Assembly: GCA_013203845.1 (NCBI GenBank)
Contig: JABMPE010000035.1
Coordinates: 1-54,981 of the forward strand
Direction of reading: 5' to 3'
Length of the DNA stretch: 54,981 nucleotides
DNA from: Rhodopirellula sp.
Lineage (GTDB): Bacteria; Planctomycetota; Planctomycetia; Planctomycetales; Planctomycetaceae
In this document: piece by piece, positions 27,062 through 36,428 of the stretch
Position numbering within the stretch: the first letter of the stretch is position 1
Layout: each line of letters begins with the position of its first letter
Program-made: the position numbers and the translations under genes
The notes under the pieces: generated by a model
Told to the model about the DNA's origin: nothing
Database searches by the model: none
What the model saw: only the letters and a program-made list of their open reading frames with translations

Positions 27062-27616
27062 CACCTCACCCGAACAAGGAAACTGCCATGGCCACATCGC
27101 CTGACCGAAAGAAATGGAAGACGATGGCGGCTGAGGATCGGATCGCCGCCGTAAATACAATACTGGTACTGCATCCTCGCTTCCGAGATGCGATCAATCT
27201 GCTGAGACGCTGTTACGAAGACGGTCGCCGGTCCGCAGAACCAGTCTGTCGAGCATTGCTCGGCGTATCGGGTGTCGGAAAGACAACCGTGATTGACCGC
27301 TATCGGCGGTCGTTCCCGGTTGAGGAAACCGAAACCGCCACGCTTCAGCGCGTACTGAAAGTGACGCTCCAACCCAACGCGAAGCCGAAAGGAATCGCCG
27401 CCGATATTCTCTTTGCTTTGCGGGCTCCGACGTGAAGTTCCGGCACGGTCGAGACACTGACCAACAGAGCGGTCCACCTGCTCGCCCATTGTAGCGTTCA
27501 ACTGATCATTCCCGATGAGTTTCACCGCCTCTTCGATGCCGAACGTTCGAGTGTGATGACTCAAGCCGCTCAATGGCTGAAAGTGATGATCGTCAACACG
27601 CAGATTTCAGTAGCTG
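25766..27616 (+). repeat. Direct repeat, copy A (tnsB core to tnsC 5' half)
   Basis: This segment is repeated at 32878-33903 at roughly nine-tenths identity by eye. Copy B lacks the part equivalent to 26141-26951 (811 bp). Together the copies flank the McrBC/methyltransferase island. Confidence 0.85.
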
Positions 27617-27627
27617 ATGCAAAGTGA
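27088..27627 (+). pseudogene. tnsC: Truncated tnsC, copy A
   Basis: It starts like the intact tnsC at 33375 (first 26 or so codons identical) and includes Walker A GVSGVGKTT. At 27433-27435 a TGA replaces the TGG (Trp) of copy B, ending the product at 115 residues. After that stop the frame continues recognisably (SSGTVETLTNRAVHLLAHC..., then LIIPDEFHRLFDAERS) until 27616, where homology stops at the junction with the restriction island. The Walker B aspartate region is also altered (IIPDEF versus IILDEF). Confidence 0.88.
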
Positions 27628-27685
27628 TGACGGTACGATCACCAGCGTTACGGCCTCAACACGCGAATCGTTCAAGGAAACCTGA

Positions 27686-29410
27686 ATGTCGGGTCTTGGA
27701 GAACTCAGAGTTTCACTCACGAAGAACGGCTACTACAAGGTGGCCGACGTGCTCAAACGCCATCCGCGTGGTGAAGTTCTGGATAACATTTCGGGCCAGT
27801 ACGAAGGCATCAATCTGGATCGTGCTCAGATTCTCAACATGCTTTCGGGCAATGAGAGTACGGGGGAGTTGCCGGATGAATGGGACGAGGTTCGTGTACT
27901 TGGAGACCGCCCGGTCGAAGTGCTGACGTTTATCGCGATCCTCTTCAGCCATGAGGATCTGATACGGTCCTTCGCAGCTGCCAGCACCGGCGAAATGCGA
28001 GGGACGATTACCCGGGAAGCACTCGGGCAAAAGGCATACACGAATCTTGTCTACAGCATGGAGACTGCTGGTCTATGTGTCCTGCGACGTGGTGATGATT
28101 CGACGACTTATAATTTCGCTCCCCTGTTTGAGCTTTCGATTGGTCCGCTTATCAAAAAGGTCATTAGGCGGAAGCTCGAAAAGACGGGATGGCGGGAACC
28201 GGGACCGAATGAAATCTTCAAACGTGATTTCTACGAGCAATGCTTTTTCTTCGAGTTCCACAAAGCACTCGGAATCTCCGAAAGACAGTTTCGCGACTGC
28301 TTGGAAGGTGAAGTTGTCGAGATCGAGGCACCACCGGATGCAGTTTTTCTTGATGCTGCTGTTGCGGTCAGCGCGAGTCTGGTTGCTGCTCTGTCTGCAA
28401 AGCCGTTCGTCATTGTTGCCGGCACAGCCGGAACTGGAAAAACGCGAACTGTGCGGGAATGCGTGCATCGCCTTTGCCCCGATGGCCTCTCCAAGTCGTT
28501 TAATCACGTCTTCATCCCCGTCGAGGCGGGCTGGACTGATGGGCGTCACCTGCTTGGCTACCGGAATCCGTTCGGCAAGTCAGGTGAAACCTACGCAGCG
28601 ACACCATTGATTTCGCTTCTGCTAAAGGCAAACCATCCGAATCATGCCCATGTGCCATTCTTCGTTATTCTCGACGAGATGAATCTTTCTCACGTCGAAA
28701 TGTACTTCTCACGGTTTCTTTCCCTAATGGAGACCACCGCAGCTGGCAGTCCGGAACCAGTGCTGGGATTTAACGAACTTGAATTGCTGCTTCGGTCGGG
28801 GTTGACGGCGATCGAGGCTGCATATGTCGAACAGGCACTGTCGAGTGGTGGTGTCTATCTGACGCCAAATGTCATGATCATCGGCACTGTCAATGTCGAT
28901 GAGACGACATGTATGTTTTCGCCAAAGGTTCTCGACAGAGCATTTGTGTTGGAGTTTCCAACCGCGAAACCGTCTGAAACCCCGGTCGAATTCATGCTAC
29001 CGGCGAACGACACTTCCAGAGAATGCGCCGCCTACTTCGCAGAACGATTAGTCAGACGGGAAAAGCCGGCAAACAGGGACGTCCTTGGTTTCCTCGATCG
29101 CGTGTACGATAAGCTCGGAGCATTCCGGTTCGGCCCCAGAGTGACACAGGAAGTACAGCGGTATGCTGCTGCTGTCGCGGATTTGGCGTCTTCGTGTGAT
29201 CCGTCATTTGTGGACAACGCACACCTCAAAGACCGCATTCTGATGCAGAAGATACTACCGAAGATTCACGGGAACCGTGTGCAGCTTTCACCCATCCTGG
29301 GCGAACTCATAGGGATCGCTGTGAATGAGGGATGTAGCCGAAGCGCCGATCGGCTCAAGGCAATGTCCCGTGACCTCAAGTCTCCTGGATTTACGAATTT
29401 CTTTGCCTGA
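27686..29410 (+). CDS. McrB-like AAA+ ATPase/GTPase of a restriction system
   Basis: 574 residues. The C-terminal AAA+ module has Walker A AGTAGTGKT (245-253), Walker B FFVILDEMNLS (D330/E331) and the McrB-type segment IIGTVNVDETT followed by FSPKVLDRAFVLEF. The N-terminal 230 residues are helical with no domain I recognise; in McrB-like proteins this part reads the DNA or its modification. It is followed 3 bp later by the nuclease partner gene, so the two form an operon. AAGGAAA lies just before ATG 27686. McrB itself uses GTP, but nucleotide preference cannot be read here. Confidence 0.85.
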   Translation: MSGLGELRVSLTKNGYYKVADVLKRHPRGEVLDNISGQYEGINLDRAQILNMLSGNESTGELPDEWDEVRVLGDRPVEVLTFIAILFSHEDLIRSFAAASTGEMRGTITREALGQKAYTNLVYSMETAGLCVLRRGDDSTTYNFAPLFELSIGPLIKKVIRRKLEKTGWREPGPNEIFKRDFYEQCFFFEFHKALGISERQFRDCLEGEVVEIEAPPDAVFLDAAVAVSASLVAALSAKPFVIVAGTAGTGKTRTVRECVHRLCPDGLSKSFNHVFIPVEAGWTDGRHLLGYRNPFGKSGETYAATPLISLLLKANHPNHAHVPFFVILDEMNLSHVEMYFSRFLSLMETTAAGSPEPVLGFNELELLLRSGLTAIEAAYVEQALSSGGVYLTPNVMIIGTVNVDETTCMFSPKVLDRAFVLEFPTAKPSETPVEFMLPANDTSRECAAYFAERLVRREKPANRDVLGFLDRVYDKLGAFRFGPRVTQEVQRYAAAVADLASSCDPSFVDNAHLKDRILMQKILPKIHGNRVQLSPILGELIGIAVNEGCSRSADRLKAMSRDLKSPGFTNFFA

Positions 29411-29413
29411 TCA

Positions 29414-31288
29414 ATGTTGGCCCTCTCCACATTTACTGCCCGATGCGACAACTCCGAGCTTCGGATCCGTAAAGCAAAGCTCGGTCAGGTAGTCGGCACG
29501 CACACTGACCTGCCAATTGCGAACGCGACCGGGACACTTGATCCGATCTATTCACCCAAGTCCGGGCGACCGCCTGCCATTGGATTCGAAGACGACGTCT
29601 CGAAATGGGATGTCCTCGAACCATTAAGGCTCATTGAGAATGTCGACTATGAGTTCTCAGTGCAGACCCCCTGGTCGAAAGCCGAATTTGGTCGTCGATG
29701 GAGTAATGCGGACAACCGGGTCTGGCCTTTTGCCAACATGAAGCTGCAGAACGCAATCATTTTCAGCAGTTCTGACGCCTGTCAGGAGATCGGCGGGCGA
29801 TACCGGATCACCGGCCATCTGCGGTTCGACAATCAGCTCGGCGGTGTCGACCTGTCGTTGGCACCAGATGTCTGTCCGATCCAGCTGCGAGCAGAGGTCA
29901 TTACTGAGAAGATCGACTACGAGCACGACTTTTACCGGCTACTTGACGAACTCGACAAAGTTCATCACGAACTGATTCTCCAGTTGGACGCTCCAACGGA
30001 AGTCAGTTTGGACTCACTGAACGAGGACGATCTTTCCCCGCATTCGACGATTCTGCATCTGCGTCGAATCCTCCATTCGGACGCGCTTCCGCATGCCGTG
30101 GCAACGATTCTCGGGAATCCTGTCTCACGGATCGAATCGCACCGTGAAAATGAGATGACAGCTTTCGTCACGATGCCTGATTGGATGGAACTGCAGTCGC
30201 GTCCTCACGTTGCAACCTGGATGTCTGGCGGTCCGCTTGCCGCGATGTTTCAGGGAGTTACTCCGGTGACGCTTCCGACTCGTCGGACTGAGAGATCATT
30301 TGACACGCGAGAAAATCGTTACGTGAAGTTTGCCCTTGGAAACCTGCTTGAACTGCTTCGTGAGGTCCAGCGACATTTGGATGGGTCACATGTCACGACC
30401 ACGAAGCAGATTCGAAACTGGACGGTTCTGATTGAGGAAATGCTGCTTCATCCATTCTGGCTGCAGATCGGTATCTGCACGGTGCAGCCATCATCGATGG
30501 TCTTTTATGAACGCTCGGGATATCGCGACTTCATTCAGGCGGTCAATGATCTTGAATTGTCGCTGTCGATGGTCTCGCGTCTCGACGCTGTCGACCCGAC
30601 CTCTGGCGACCTTCGACCGGTGTGGGAACTTTATGAGTTCTGGTGCTTCCTGCAGCTCCGAGAGGTCCTCTCGTCGATCGCTGGGACCGACGGGACTCCC
30701 GGACTCTCATCTGTCATCTCCAGACGCAAGGTTGAAACGACAATCCAGTCTGGCGACCCTGGAAAGACTCGCTTCAGTTTCGCGTGTGCGGGAAACAACG
30801 TTGAAGTCGACTTGTACTTCACCCGTTGGTCGAAGCCTGAGTTGCAGTCGGACGGCGTCTGGTTGGAAACTTATTCGACGGCGCTACACCCGGACTTCAG
30901 TATCCGTATTTCTTCTCAGGGCATCTCCCACTGGGTTCATTTTGATGCCAAGTACCGAGTGGGGCTTCCAAACTCTGCCGGACGACCGCGTTCACATCGC
31001 GCTGACGACGTCCACAAAATGCACGCGTACCGCGACGCGATCCTCGGGACGCGAGGCAGCTACGTCCTCTTTCCCGGTGACTCAACTTCACCGACAATCT
31101 ATGTCCGTCACGCGTCGGAAACATATCGAACCAGTTTTCCGGGGCCGAGCGTGGGCGCATTTCCACTCTGCCCGAGCGACGCATCAACGGTCCAGTCTCA
31201 AAGAGATGCTCTGACTTTGCATCTCCGATCAATCATTGAAGCGGCTGCGACTCATTCCAGTTATCAGGAAGAAGATGGCTGGATCTGA
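29414..31288 (+). CDS. McrC-like nuclease (DUF2357 plus PD-(D/E)xK)
   Basis: 624 residues. The large N-terminal part resembles DUF2357 proteins that partner McrB-like ATPases (PVTLPTRRTERSFDTRENRY is typical). The C-terminal nuclease has LHPDFSIRI (about 490) and WVHFDAKYRVG (about 512), giving the PD-(D/E)xK catalytic set, followed by DDVHKMHAYRDAI. It supplies DNA cleavage for the system. It is encoded 3 bp after the ATPase gene. Confidence 0.85.
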   Translation: MLALSTFTARCDNSELRIRKAKLGQVVGTHTDLPIANATGTLDPIYSPKSGRPPAIGFEDDVSKWDVLEPLRLIENVDYEFSVQTPWSKAEFGRRWSNADNRVWPFANMKLQNAIIFSSSDACQEIGGRYRITGHLRFDNQLGGVDLSLAPDVCPIQLRAEVITEKIDYEHDFYRLLDELDKVHHELILQLDAPTEVSLDSLNEDDLSPHSTILHLRRILHSDALPHAVATILGNPVSRIESHRENEMTAFVTMPDWMELQSRPHVATWMSGGPLAAMFQGVTPVTLPTRRTERSFDTRENRYVKFALGNLLELLREVQRHLDGSHVTTTKQIRNWTVLIEEMLLHPFWLQIGICTVQPSSMVFYERSGYRDFIQAVNDLELSLSMVSRLDAVDPTSGDLRPVWELYEFWCFLQLREVLSSIAGTDGTPGLSSVISRRKVETTIQSGDPGKTRFSFACAGNNVEVDLYFTRWSKPELQSDGVWLETYSTALHPDFSIRISSQGISHWVHFDAKYRVGLPNSAGRPRSHRADDVHKMHAYRDAILGTRGSYVLFPGDSTSPTIYVRHASETYRTSFPGPSVGAFPLCPSDASTVQSQRDALTLHLRSIIEAAATHSSYQEEDGWI

Positions 31289-31438
31289 AAGTGTGCGTTT
31301 ACATCAGACTGGGGAATTACTGATCACGCCGAGTAGGAATCAATCAGCCGAGGGATCTGCTAAGCTCTGATGAGCTATTTGTGCTCGACGCAGTGGAAAC
31401 CCCGGAAGCAAATCTGACTCCCGCAGGATGCAGGCAGC

Positions 31439-32665
31439 ATGGACGCGACTCTCTTGGACCAACTCGAAACGCATGGCGAGCTTCGAGTTGCCGCCCGAAA
31501 CCAGTACATCAAGTACATGGGCAGTAAGGCGTCGATCCTCGACTGGGTTGTCGAAGGGATCGACGAAGTCTACGAAGGCGGTGGCGTCTGTGACCTGTTT
31601 TCAGGTTCGTCGATTCTCAGTGCTGCGATCGGTCGACAGGTGCCGGTCTACTCCAATGACATTCAGCATTATTCGAGAGCGCTCGCAGGCCTTTATCTGA
31701 ATTCGTGGCACGCCCCCCAAACTCCGGACGCAAAAACACTGCTCGCGGAGGCAGACAAGCTCGTCCAACAGCGGATTGAGCTGATTCCCGAGTCACTCCG
31801 ATATCGCGCAGACTCGACACTTGCCGAATTCACCAGGATTGACGAAGCCAACCGAACGTTGATCGACGAGCATTTCAGCCATCGGTGGCACTATTTTCTG
31901 AAAGTCTATTCCGGCACATGGTGGTCGGCGGAACAATGCCTCTGGATTGATGCAATGCGGCAGGTCGTTGAACGCTTCCGAGAGCATCCGAGCTTTGATT
32001 TGATGATGGTCTGCCTGATGCACGCGATGGCATACACAAGCCAGGGAACCGGGCATTATGCTCAGTACCGCAACGCCAAAACCGCCTCAAGTTTACGAGA
32101 TATCATGACGTATCGGATGCGCGATCCGCGTCCCTACTTCGAGCGGAAATACAATGCGACGCTGGACACGCTTCCTAAACACGCACCCCGGCTTCAGCAC
32201 CAGATCACTGCTCTTGATTATCGCGAACGCCTTAGCACCCTGCCGCCATGCACGGTTTATGCCGACCCCCCATATTGCTTTGTGCATTACTCGCGATTCT
32301 ATCACGCACTCGAAACGCTCTATCTGTACGACAAACCTGATCTGCAGGTAAAAGGGGGATCGATCGTCAAAGGGCGCTATCGTGAGGAGCGGCACCAGTC
32401 ACCGTTTTGCATCGGAACGCAGGTGCCTGGAGCGTTCGAAGACCTCTTCCGTGGTGTGACTGAATCCGGAAGCAATCTCGTCCTCAGTTACTGCAATACC
32501 GGCATGATTTCGCTGGAAGAGCTGGAAGAGCTGGCGAATCACATCTTTGAGGACCACGATCTCCAGATTCTCTTGTCGGACCACCGTCACATGACCATGG
32601 GCCGCCGCCAAGACAGAGATCGGGAGGTGAAAGAATGCTTGGTCTTGGTAAAACGTCGGCATTGA
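31439..32665 (+). CDS. D12-class (Dam-like) N6-adenine DNA methyltransferase
   Basis: 408 residues. Motifs: IKYMGSKASILDWV at the N-terminus, the AdoMet-binding VCDLFSGSSILSAAI, and the catalytic VYADPPYCFVHYSRF (DPPY, about 278). These define the D12 alpha-type adenine methyltransferases. It follows the McrB/McrC-like pair by 150 bp on the same strand and probably modifies host sites so that the nuclease spares or targets them. Next to the methylase there are only remnants of tnsB, so the island ends here. Confidence 0.9.
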   Translation: MDATLLDQLETHGELRVAARNQYIKYMGSKASILDWVVEGIDEVYEGGGVCDLFSGSSILSAAIGRQVPVYSNDIQHYSRALAGLYLNSWHAPQTPDAKTLLAEADKLVQQRIELIPESLRYRADSTLAEFTRIDEANRTLIDEHFSHRWHYFLKVYSGTWWSAEQCLWIDAMRQVVERFREHPSFDLMMVCLMHAMAYTSQGTGHYAQYRNAKTASSLRDIMTYRMRDPRPYFERKYNATLDTLPKHAPRLQHQITALDYRERLSTLPPCTVYADPPYCFVHYSRFYHALETLYLYDKPDLQVKGGSIVKGRYREERHQSPFCIGTQVPGAFEDLFRGVTESGSNLVLSYCNTGMISLEELEELANHIFEDHDLQILLSDHRHMTMGRRQDRDREVKECLVLVKRRH

Positions 32666-32877
32666 TGTCGTGCGACGATCTACTGTCATGTCGTGGTCGC
32701 CATTGAGCCACTACGTGACTGTAATCCGAGTGCCCCCTGAGCAGTTCGGCAAACGGTCCGAGTCTCCTCAACTTGCTTTTCGCCTTCGGGGCGTCACTTG
32801 TCGGCCGATCCTCGTCCGCAATTCCGATAAGATATCTGGGATCCGGTCCCATCGACTGACACTTCCTGAAACAGATC

Positions 32878-33348
32878 GCTGATCAACGACACGCGCCGCG
32901 CACTCCTCAATCCATGGCTCGCCGGATTCTGGAGCGGGTCGAGGTCGACCATTCGCCGCTCCCGGTTGTCGTAGGCACGCTGATCGGGAAGCCGTGGCTG
33001 ACGGTGTTGATCGAGTACTACAGCCGGATGATTGTCGGCTTGTGCCTCGGATTCGATCCGCCCTCGAATGTTGTGCTGATGGAATCCTTACACCACGTCA
33101 TTCTCCCGAAGACTGCGGTTGCCTCGACTTATCCATCAGTAAAAGGCAGTTGGCCGTGTATCGGAATTCTCGAGATGATTGTCTCTGACCGTAGAACGGA
33201 CCTGACAAGTAACGATCTGGAAAACGCAGCGTTTCAACTGGGACTTCTGACCGAGCCGGAAGCTGTGACTTGACGGTCTGCGGAAGCTGACTCTGACTGC
33301 GACTTTGATGATCTCGACGACTGGGAGGTTGATACGACCAGCACCTGA
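32878..33348 (+). pseudogene. tnsB: Deleted second tnsB copy
   Basis: It begins at the equivalent of tnsB codon 250 (ADQRHAPRTPQSMARRILE) and keeps the first two catalytic Asp regions (VEVDHSPL; VSDRRTD). It then jumps, without frame change, from QLG to LLTEPEAVT, omitting the 811 bp that encode the catalytic Glu and beta-barrel. A TGA follows at 33271-33273, after which the normal acidic C-terminus is still readable in frame (DFDDLDDWEVDTTST) to 33348. Non-functional as a transposase. Confidence 0.88.
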
Positions 33349-33903
33349 CACTTCGCCTTAACAAGGAAACTGCCATGGCCACATCGCCTGACCGAAAGAA
33401 ATGGAAGACGATGGCGGCTGAGGATCGGATCGCCGCCGTCAATACACTACTGGTGCTGCATCCTCGCTTTCGAGATGCCGTCAATCTGCTGAAACGCTGT
33501 CACGAAGACAGTCGGCGATCAGCAGAACCGGTCTGTGGAGCGTTGCTCGGCACATCGGGTGTCGGAAAGACAACTGTGATTGACCACTACCGCCGGTCAT
33601 TCCCGGTTGAAGAAACCGAAACCGCCACGCGTCAGCGCGTACTGAAAGTCACACTCCAGCCCAACGCGAAGCCGAAGGGCATTGCTGCCGATATTCTCTT
33701 TGCGTTACGGGATCCGGCGTGGAGTTCCGGCACGGTTCAGACACTGACCAATCGCGCGGTGCATCTACTCGAACACTGTGGCGTCGAACTGATCATTCTC
33801 GATGAGTTCCACCACCTGTTTGATTCAGAACGTTCGCGCGTGATGACCCAGGCCGCACAGTGGCTCAAAGTGCTGATCGTCAACACGCGAATTCCGGTGG
33901 TCG
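32878..33903 (+). repeat. Direct repeat, copy B
   Basis: Counterpart of 25766-27616 with the internal 811-bp deletion. Homology starts abruptly at 32878 (GCTGATCAACGACACGCG shared with 25766) and covers the tnsB remnant and the first half of the intact tnsC. The 212 bp before it (32666-32877) contain no gene that I can see. Confidence 0.82.
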
Positions 33904-34406
33904 TGTCGGGTATGCCGGAAGCGACCTACGTGCTTAATGCGGAACACACAGAACGTCGCTTCAAAGATCGTCTGACATTCCGTTGTTTCAACTGGCGGAC
34001 TCAGCCGGGGCGGCGTGAATTCTGCGGAATGCTCAAGAAGCTCGATGACACCATTCCGCTGGCGAAGGCGTCCGGGCTGGCGGAACCGGACCTGGCAGGC
34101 CGGATCTATCTCGCTTGCCGAGGGATTCCCGACTACCTCATGACGTTGATTCGCGGTGCGGTTCGCGAAGCGATTGAACGCGGTGCTGAAGCGATCGAGA
34201 TATCCGATCTGGCACGGGTCTACGAGTCTCGAATGACTCACCAGCGCATTATCTCAGAACAGGACAACCCGTTTATTGGCAGTCTTGATCAGGCCGCACT
34301 GGATCGTGTTCAGCCAGCCGATGGCGTGCGTGTCGCCACCACTGGCCTGACTCCTCGCGCCGCGCATCGCCGGAAGCGTGAACTTCAGGCGGCTGACGTT
34401 CTCTGA
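33375..34406 (+). CDS. tnsC: TnsC-type AAA+ ATPase, intact copy
   Basis: 343 residues: Walker A GTSGVGKTT (59-67), Walker B LIILDEFHHLF (D143/E144 region), sensor-like VVVSGMPEA, and a C-terminal helical part (ISDLARVYESRM...). TnsC polymerises on target DNA and links the target selector TniQ to TnsB. AAGGAAA precedes ATG 33375. The tniQ frame starts right after its stop. As copy A is broken, this is the copy that would support transposition. Confidence 0.93.
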   Translation: MATSPDRKKWKTMAAEDRIAAVNTLLVLHPRFRDAVNLLKRCHEDSRRSAEPVCGALLGTSGVGKTTVIDHYRRSFPVEETETATRQRVLKVTLQPNAKPKGIAADILFALRDPAWSSGTVQTLTNRAVHLLEHCGVELIILDEFHHLFDSERSRVMTQAAQWLKVLIVNTRIPVVVSGMPEATYVLNAEHTERRFKDRLTFRCFNWRTQPGRREFCGMLKKLDDTIPLAKASGLAEPDLAGRIYLACRGIPDYLMTLIRGAVREAIERGAEAIEISDLARVYESRMTHQRIISEQDNPFIGSLDQAALDRVQPADGVRVATTGLTPRAAHRRKRELQAADVL

Positions 34407-34439
34407 ATGACCAACCACAAAAAAACCAGGGAGATGACC

Positions 34440-36428
34440 ATGTCTGCTATTCCGGCAAGAGCGCCGCCTGTGGAGGGTGAATCACTGTTGAGTGTCATTC
34501 GCCGCACGACGCAGGCGATGGGATACGAAAGCACAAGCCATATCCTCAAGCTGATCAGACAGGCGGGTGCTGTCCCGTTCTGGCTGAATGAACTCCAGAC
34601 AGGCAGCGTCAGCGAACGACTGGCGGATTTGCTGGGAATGAGCGTCAGCGACGTGATGCGGCACACGATTCACCGTTATTCGCAATCACTGGTCCTGATT
34701 GACGGTGAAGACCCAGCTCCGCTGGCGTGTGACAACAGGACCAGGCTTCGTTACTTCAACCCACAAACACACGTTTGCCCGCAGTGCCTGGGCGATTCGT
34801 CAAAACCGTTCGAAAAACTGATCTGGTCATTCCGCCCGGCGCCAGTGTGTGTCGACCATGGAACGCTGCTGCTGTCCCGTTGCTCTGCCTGCAGTAAACC
34901 AATTCCAAACGCGCGGCCACGCAATGCTCAATGCCGATGTGGGTACGGTCTGGATCAACTCTGCGTTGAGCAACCAGACGACGAGCTCGTCCGGCCGATC
35001 CGCAAGCTCCTCGCTGCTCTGGACACCGGCCAGCAAATGATTCCCAACGCGTCGTTACCAGCAGCGTTCTTCTGGCTTGAACGGATAGCCCAGGCGGTCA
35101 GCAGATGCCCTGCCTGGAGGCAACAACTGCGAACCACGTGGAATCTCGGCAGCGCTTACACTGATGAAACGATCTCCTGGCTGGCTGCCACGAGCATCGT
35201 CGAGCGCTGGCCTGATGGTCTGTTCGAATTCCTCGATGCCTACGTTCGCCAACCAAAATACTGCCATTCGGCAACCGGACTGGGAAGAAGACTCGGACGG
35301 CTGCATCACCACGCCAGTGAGCTTGAGGGACGTGGTCACAGCGGGCCGGCTGACGCAATGCGCGAGTATCTGTCACAGCGATATTCGGCCGGGCATATCA
35401 ATGGAAAGGTTTGCCTCTTTCACGGACTCGGTGCGCCGTTGCTGTCCGATCAGGACTGGATGACCAGGACTCTGGCAGCAGCGGAACTGAAGGTCAGTGT
35501 CGCGGCTGTCTCTCGACTGGTCACGGATGGTGTTCTGAACGGAGAGATTCACATGGCCGGCCACAACGGAAAGTCCATCGGAGTGGTCGCTCGCGCTTCA
35601 CTGGATCGACTGAAGCGACAACTCGATTCGTCAATCACCTCGACGGAAGCGGCAACGCGTCTGGGAATCCATCGACATAGGGTGGCCGAACTGATTCGTG
35701 CTGATGTTCTGAAAGAAGCCGTGCGTGTTAAAGGAAGCTGGCATATCCCGAGACAGTCACTCGATGACGTCCTGCGGCTGATCTCAGACCTGCAACCTAT
35801 ACGGCGACTTCGACCGCCTTACCTGTCACTCCGTAAGGCGACACGACGCTTTGGAAAAAGAGGATTCACGCTTGCAGCGGCGATCCAGTTGATCAGCGAC
35901 GGACTGCTACCTGCGAAACGATCCGTCGATGGCGACTCACTGGCCACCGTCATCGTCAACGCGGACGACATCGAACAGCGCCGGCCTGAGATTCATCGCA
36001 TGCGGGACGACCGCAAAGGCATTCCACTTAACCGTCTTGCCCAAACGCTGCTTCCCGGGCGGCCCACTAAAGAACGTGTCCTGAAGAAGTGGATCGAGAC
36101 CGGACTGTTGAACGCTGATCGTCCCAAGCGGGAATGGAGTGTGACTCGCGCTGAGGTGCAACGTTTCCGGTCGACCTACTGCCTGGCAGCCGAAGCCTGC
36201 CAGATTCTGGGACGCCATCGCCAAACGCTGGGGACCTGGGAAACCGCCGGTCATCTCACGCCGGTCTACGGACCACGCGTCACGCCCGGTGCCGGGTTCA
36301 CGGTTTACCAACGCGCCGACGTTGAACGGCTCAAGGATACAAGGCCGACGCGACGTCACCACTCCACTAATAATTCTGGCCACCGGAACCAATCCAACCA
36401 ACATCGAAAGGAGGACGCTTGCATCTGA
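34440..36428 (+). CDS. tniQ: TniQ/TnsD-type target-selection protein, long form
   Basis: About 662 residues. The N-terminal TniQ domain (GESLLSVIRRTTQAMGYES) leads to a zinc-binding block with HVCPQCLG, CVDHGTLLLSRCSAC and CRCGYG. The C-terminal half contains several HTH units: STEAATRLGIHRHRVAELIR, LNRLAQTLLPGRPTKERVLK and AAEACQILGRHRQTLGTWE. TnsD-like proteins use such a C-terminal region to read a fixed attachment site, so site-specific targeting is likely. ATG 34440 has GGGAG upstream; ATG 34407 directly after the tnsC stop is an alternative. Its last codons overlap the next gene by 10 bp. Confidence 0.9.
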   Translation: MSAIPARAPPVEGESLLSVIRRTTQAMGYESTSHILKLIRQAGAVPFWLNELQTGSVSERLADLLGMSVSDVMRHTIHRYSQSLVLIDGEDPAPLACDNRTRLRYFNPQTHVCPQCLGDSSKPFEKLIWSFRPAPVCVDHGTLLLSRCSACSKPIPNARPRNAQCRCGYGLDQLCVEQPDDELVRPIRKLLAALDTGQQMIPNASLPAAFFWLERIAQAVSRCPAWRQQLRTTWNLGSAYTDETISWLAATSIVERWPDGLFEFLDAYVRQPKYCHSATGLGRRLGRLHHHASELEGRGHSGPADAMREYLSQRYSAGHINGKVCLFHGLGAPLLSDQDWMTRTLAAAELKVSVAAVSRLVTDGVLNGEIHMAGHNGKSIGVVARASLDRLKRQLDSSITSTEAATRLGIHRHRVAELIRADVLKEAVRVKGSWHIPRQSLDDVLRLISDLQPIRRLRPPYLSLRKATRRFGKRGFTLAAAIQLISDGLLPAKRSVDGDSLATVIVNADDIEQRRPEIHRMRDDRKGIPLNRLAQTLLPGRPTKERVLKKWIETGLLNADRPKREWSVTRAEVQRFRSTYCLAAEACQILGRHRQTLGTWETAGHLTPVYGPRVTPGAGFTVYQRADVERLKDTRPTRRHHSTNNSGHRNQSNQHRKEDACI

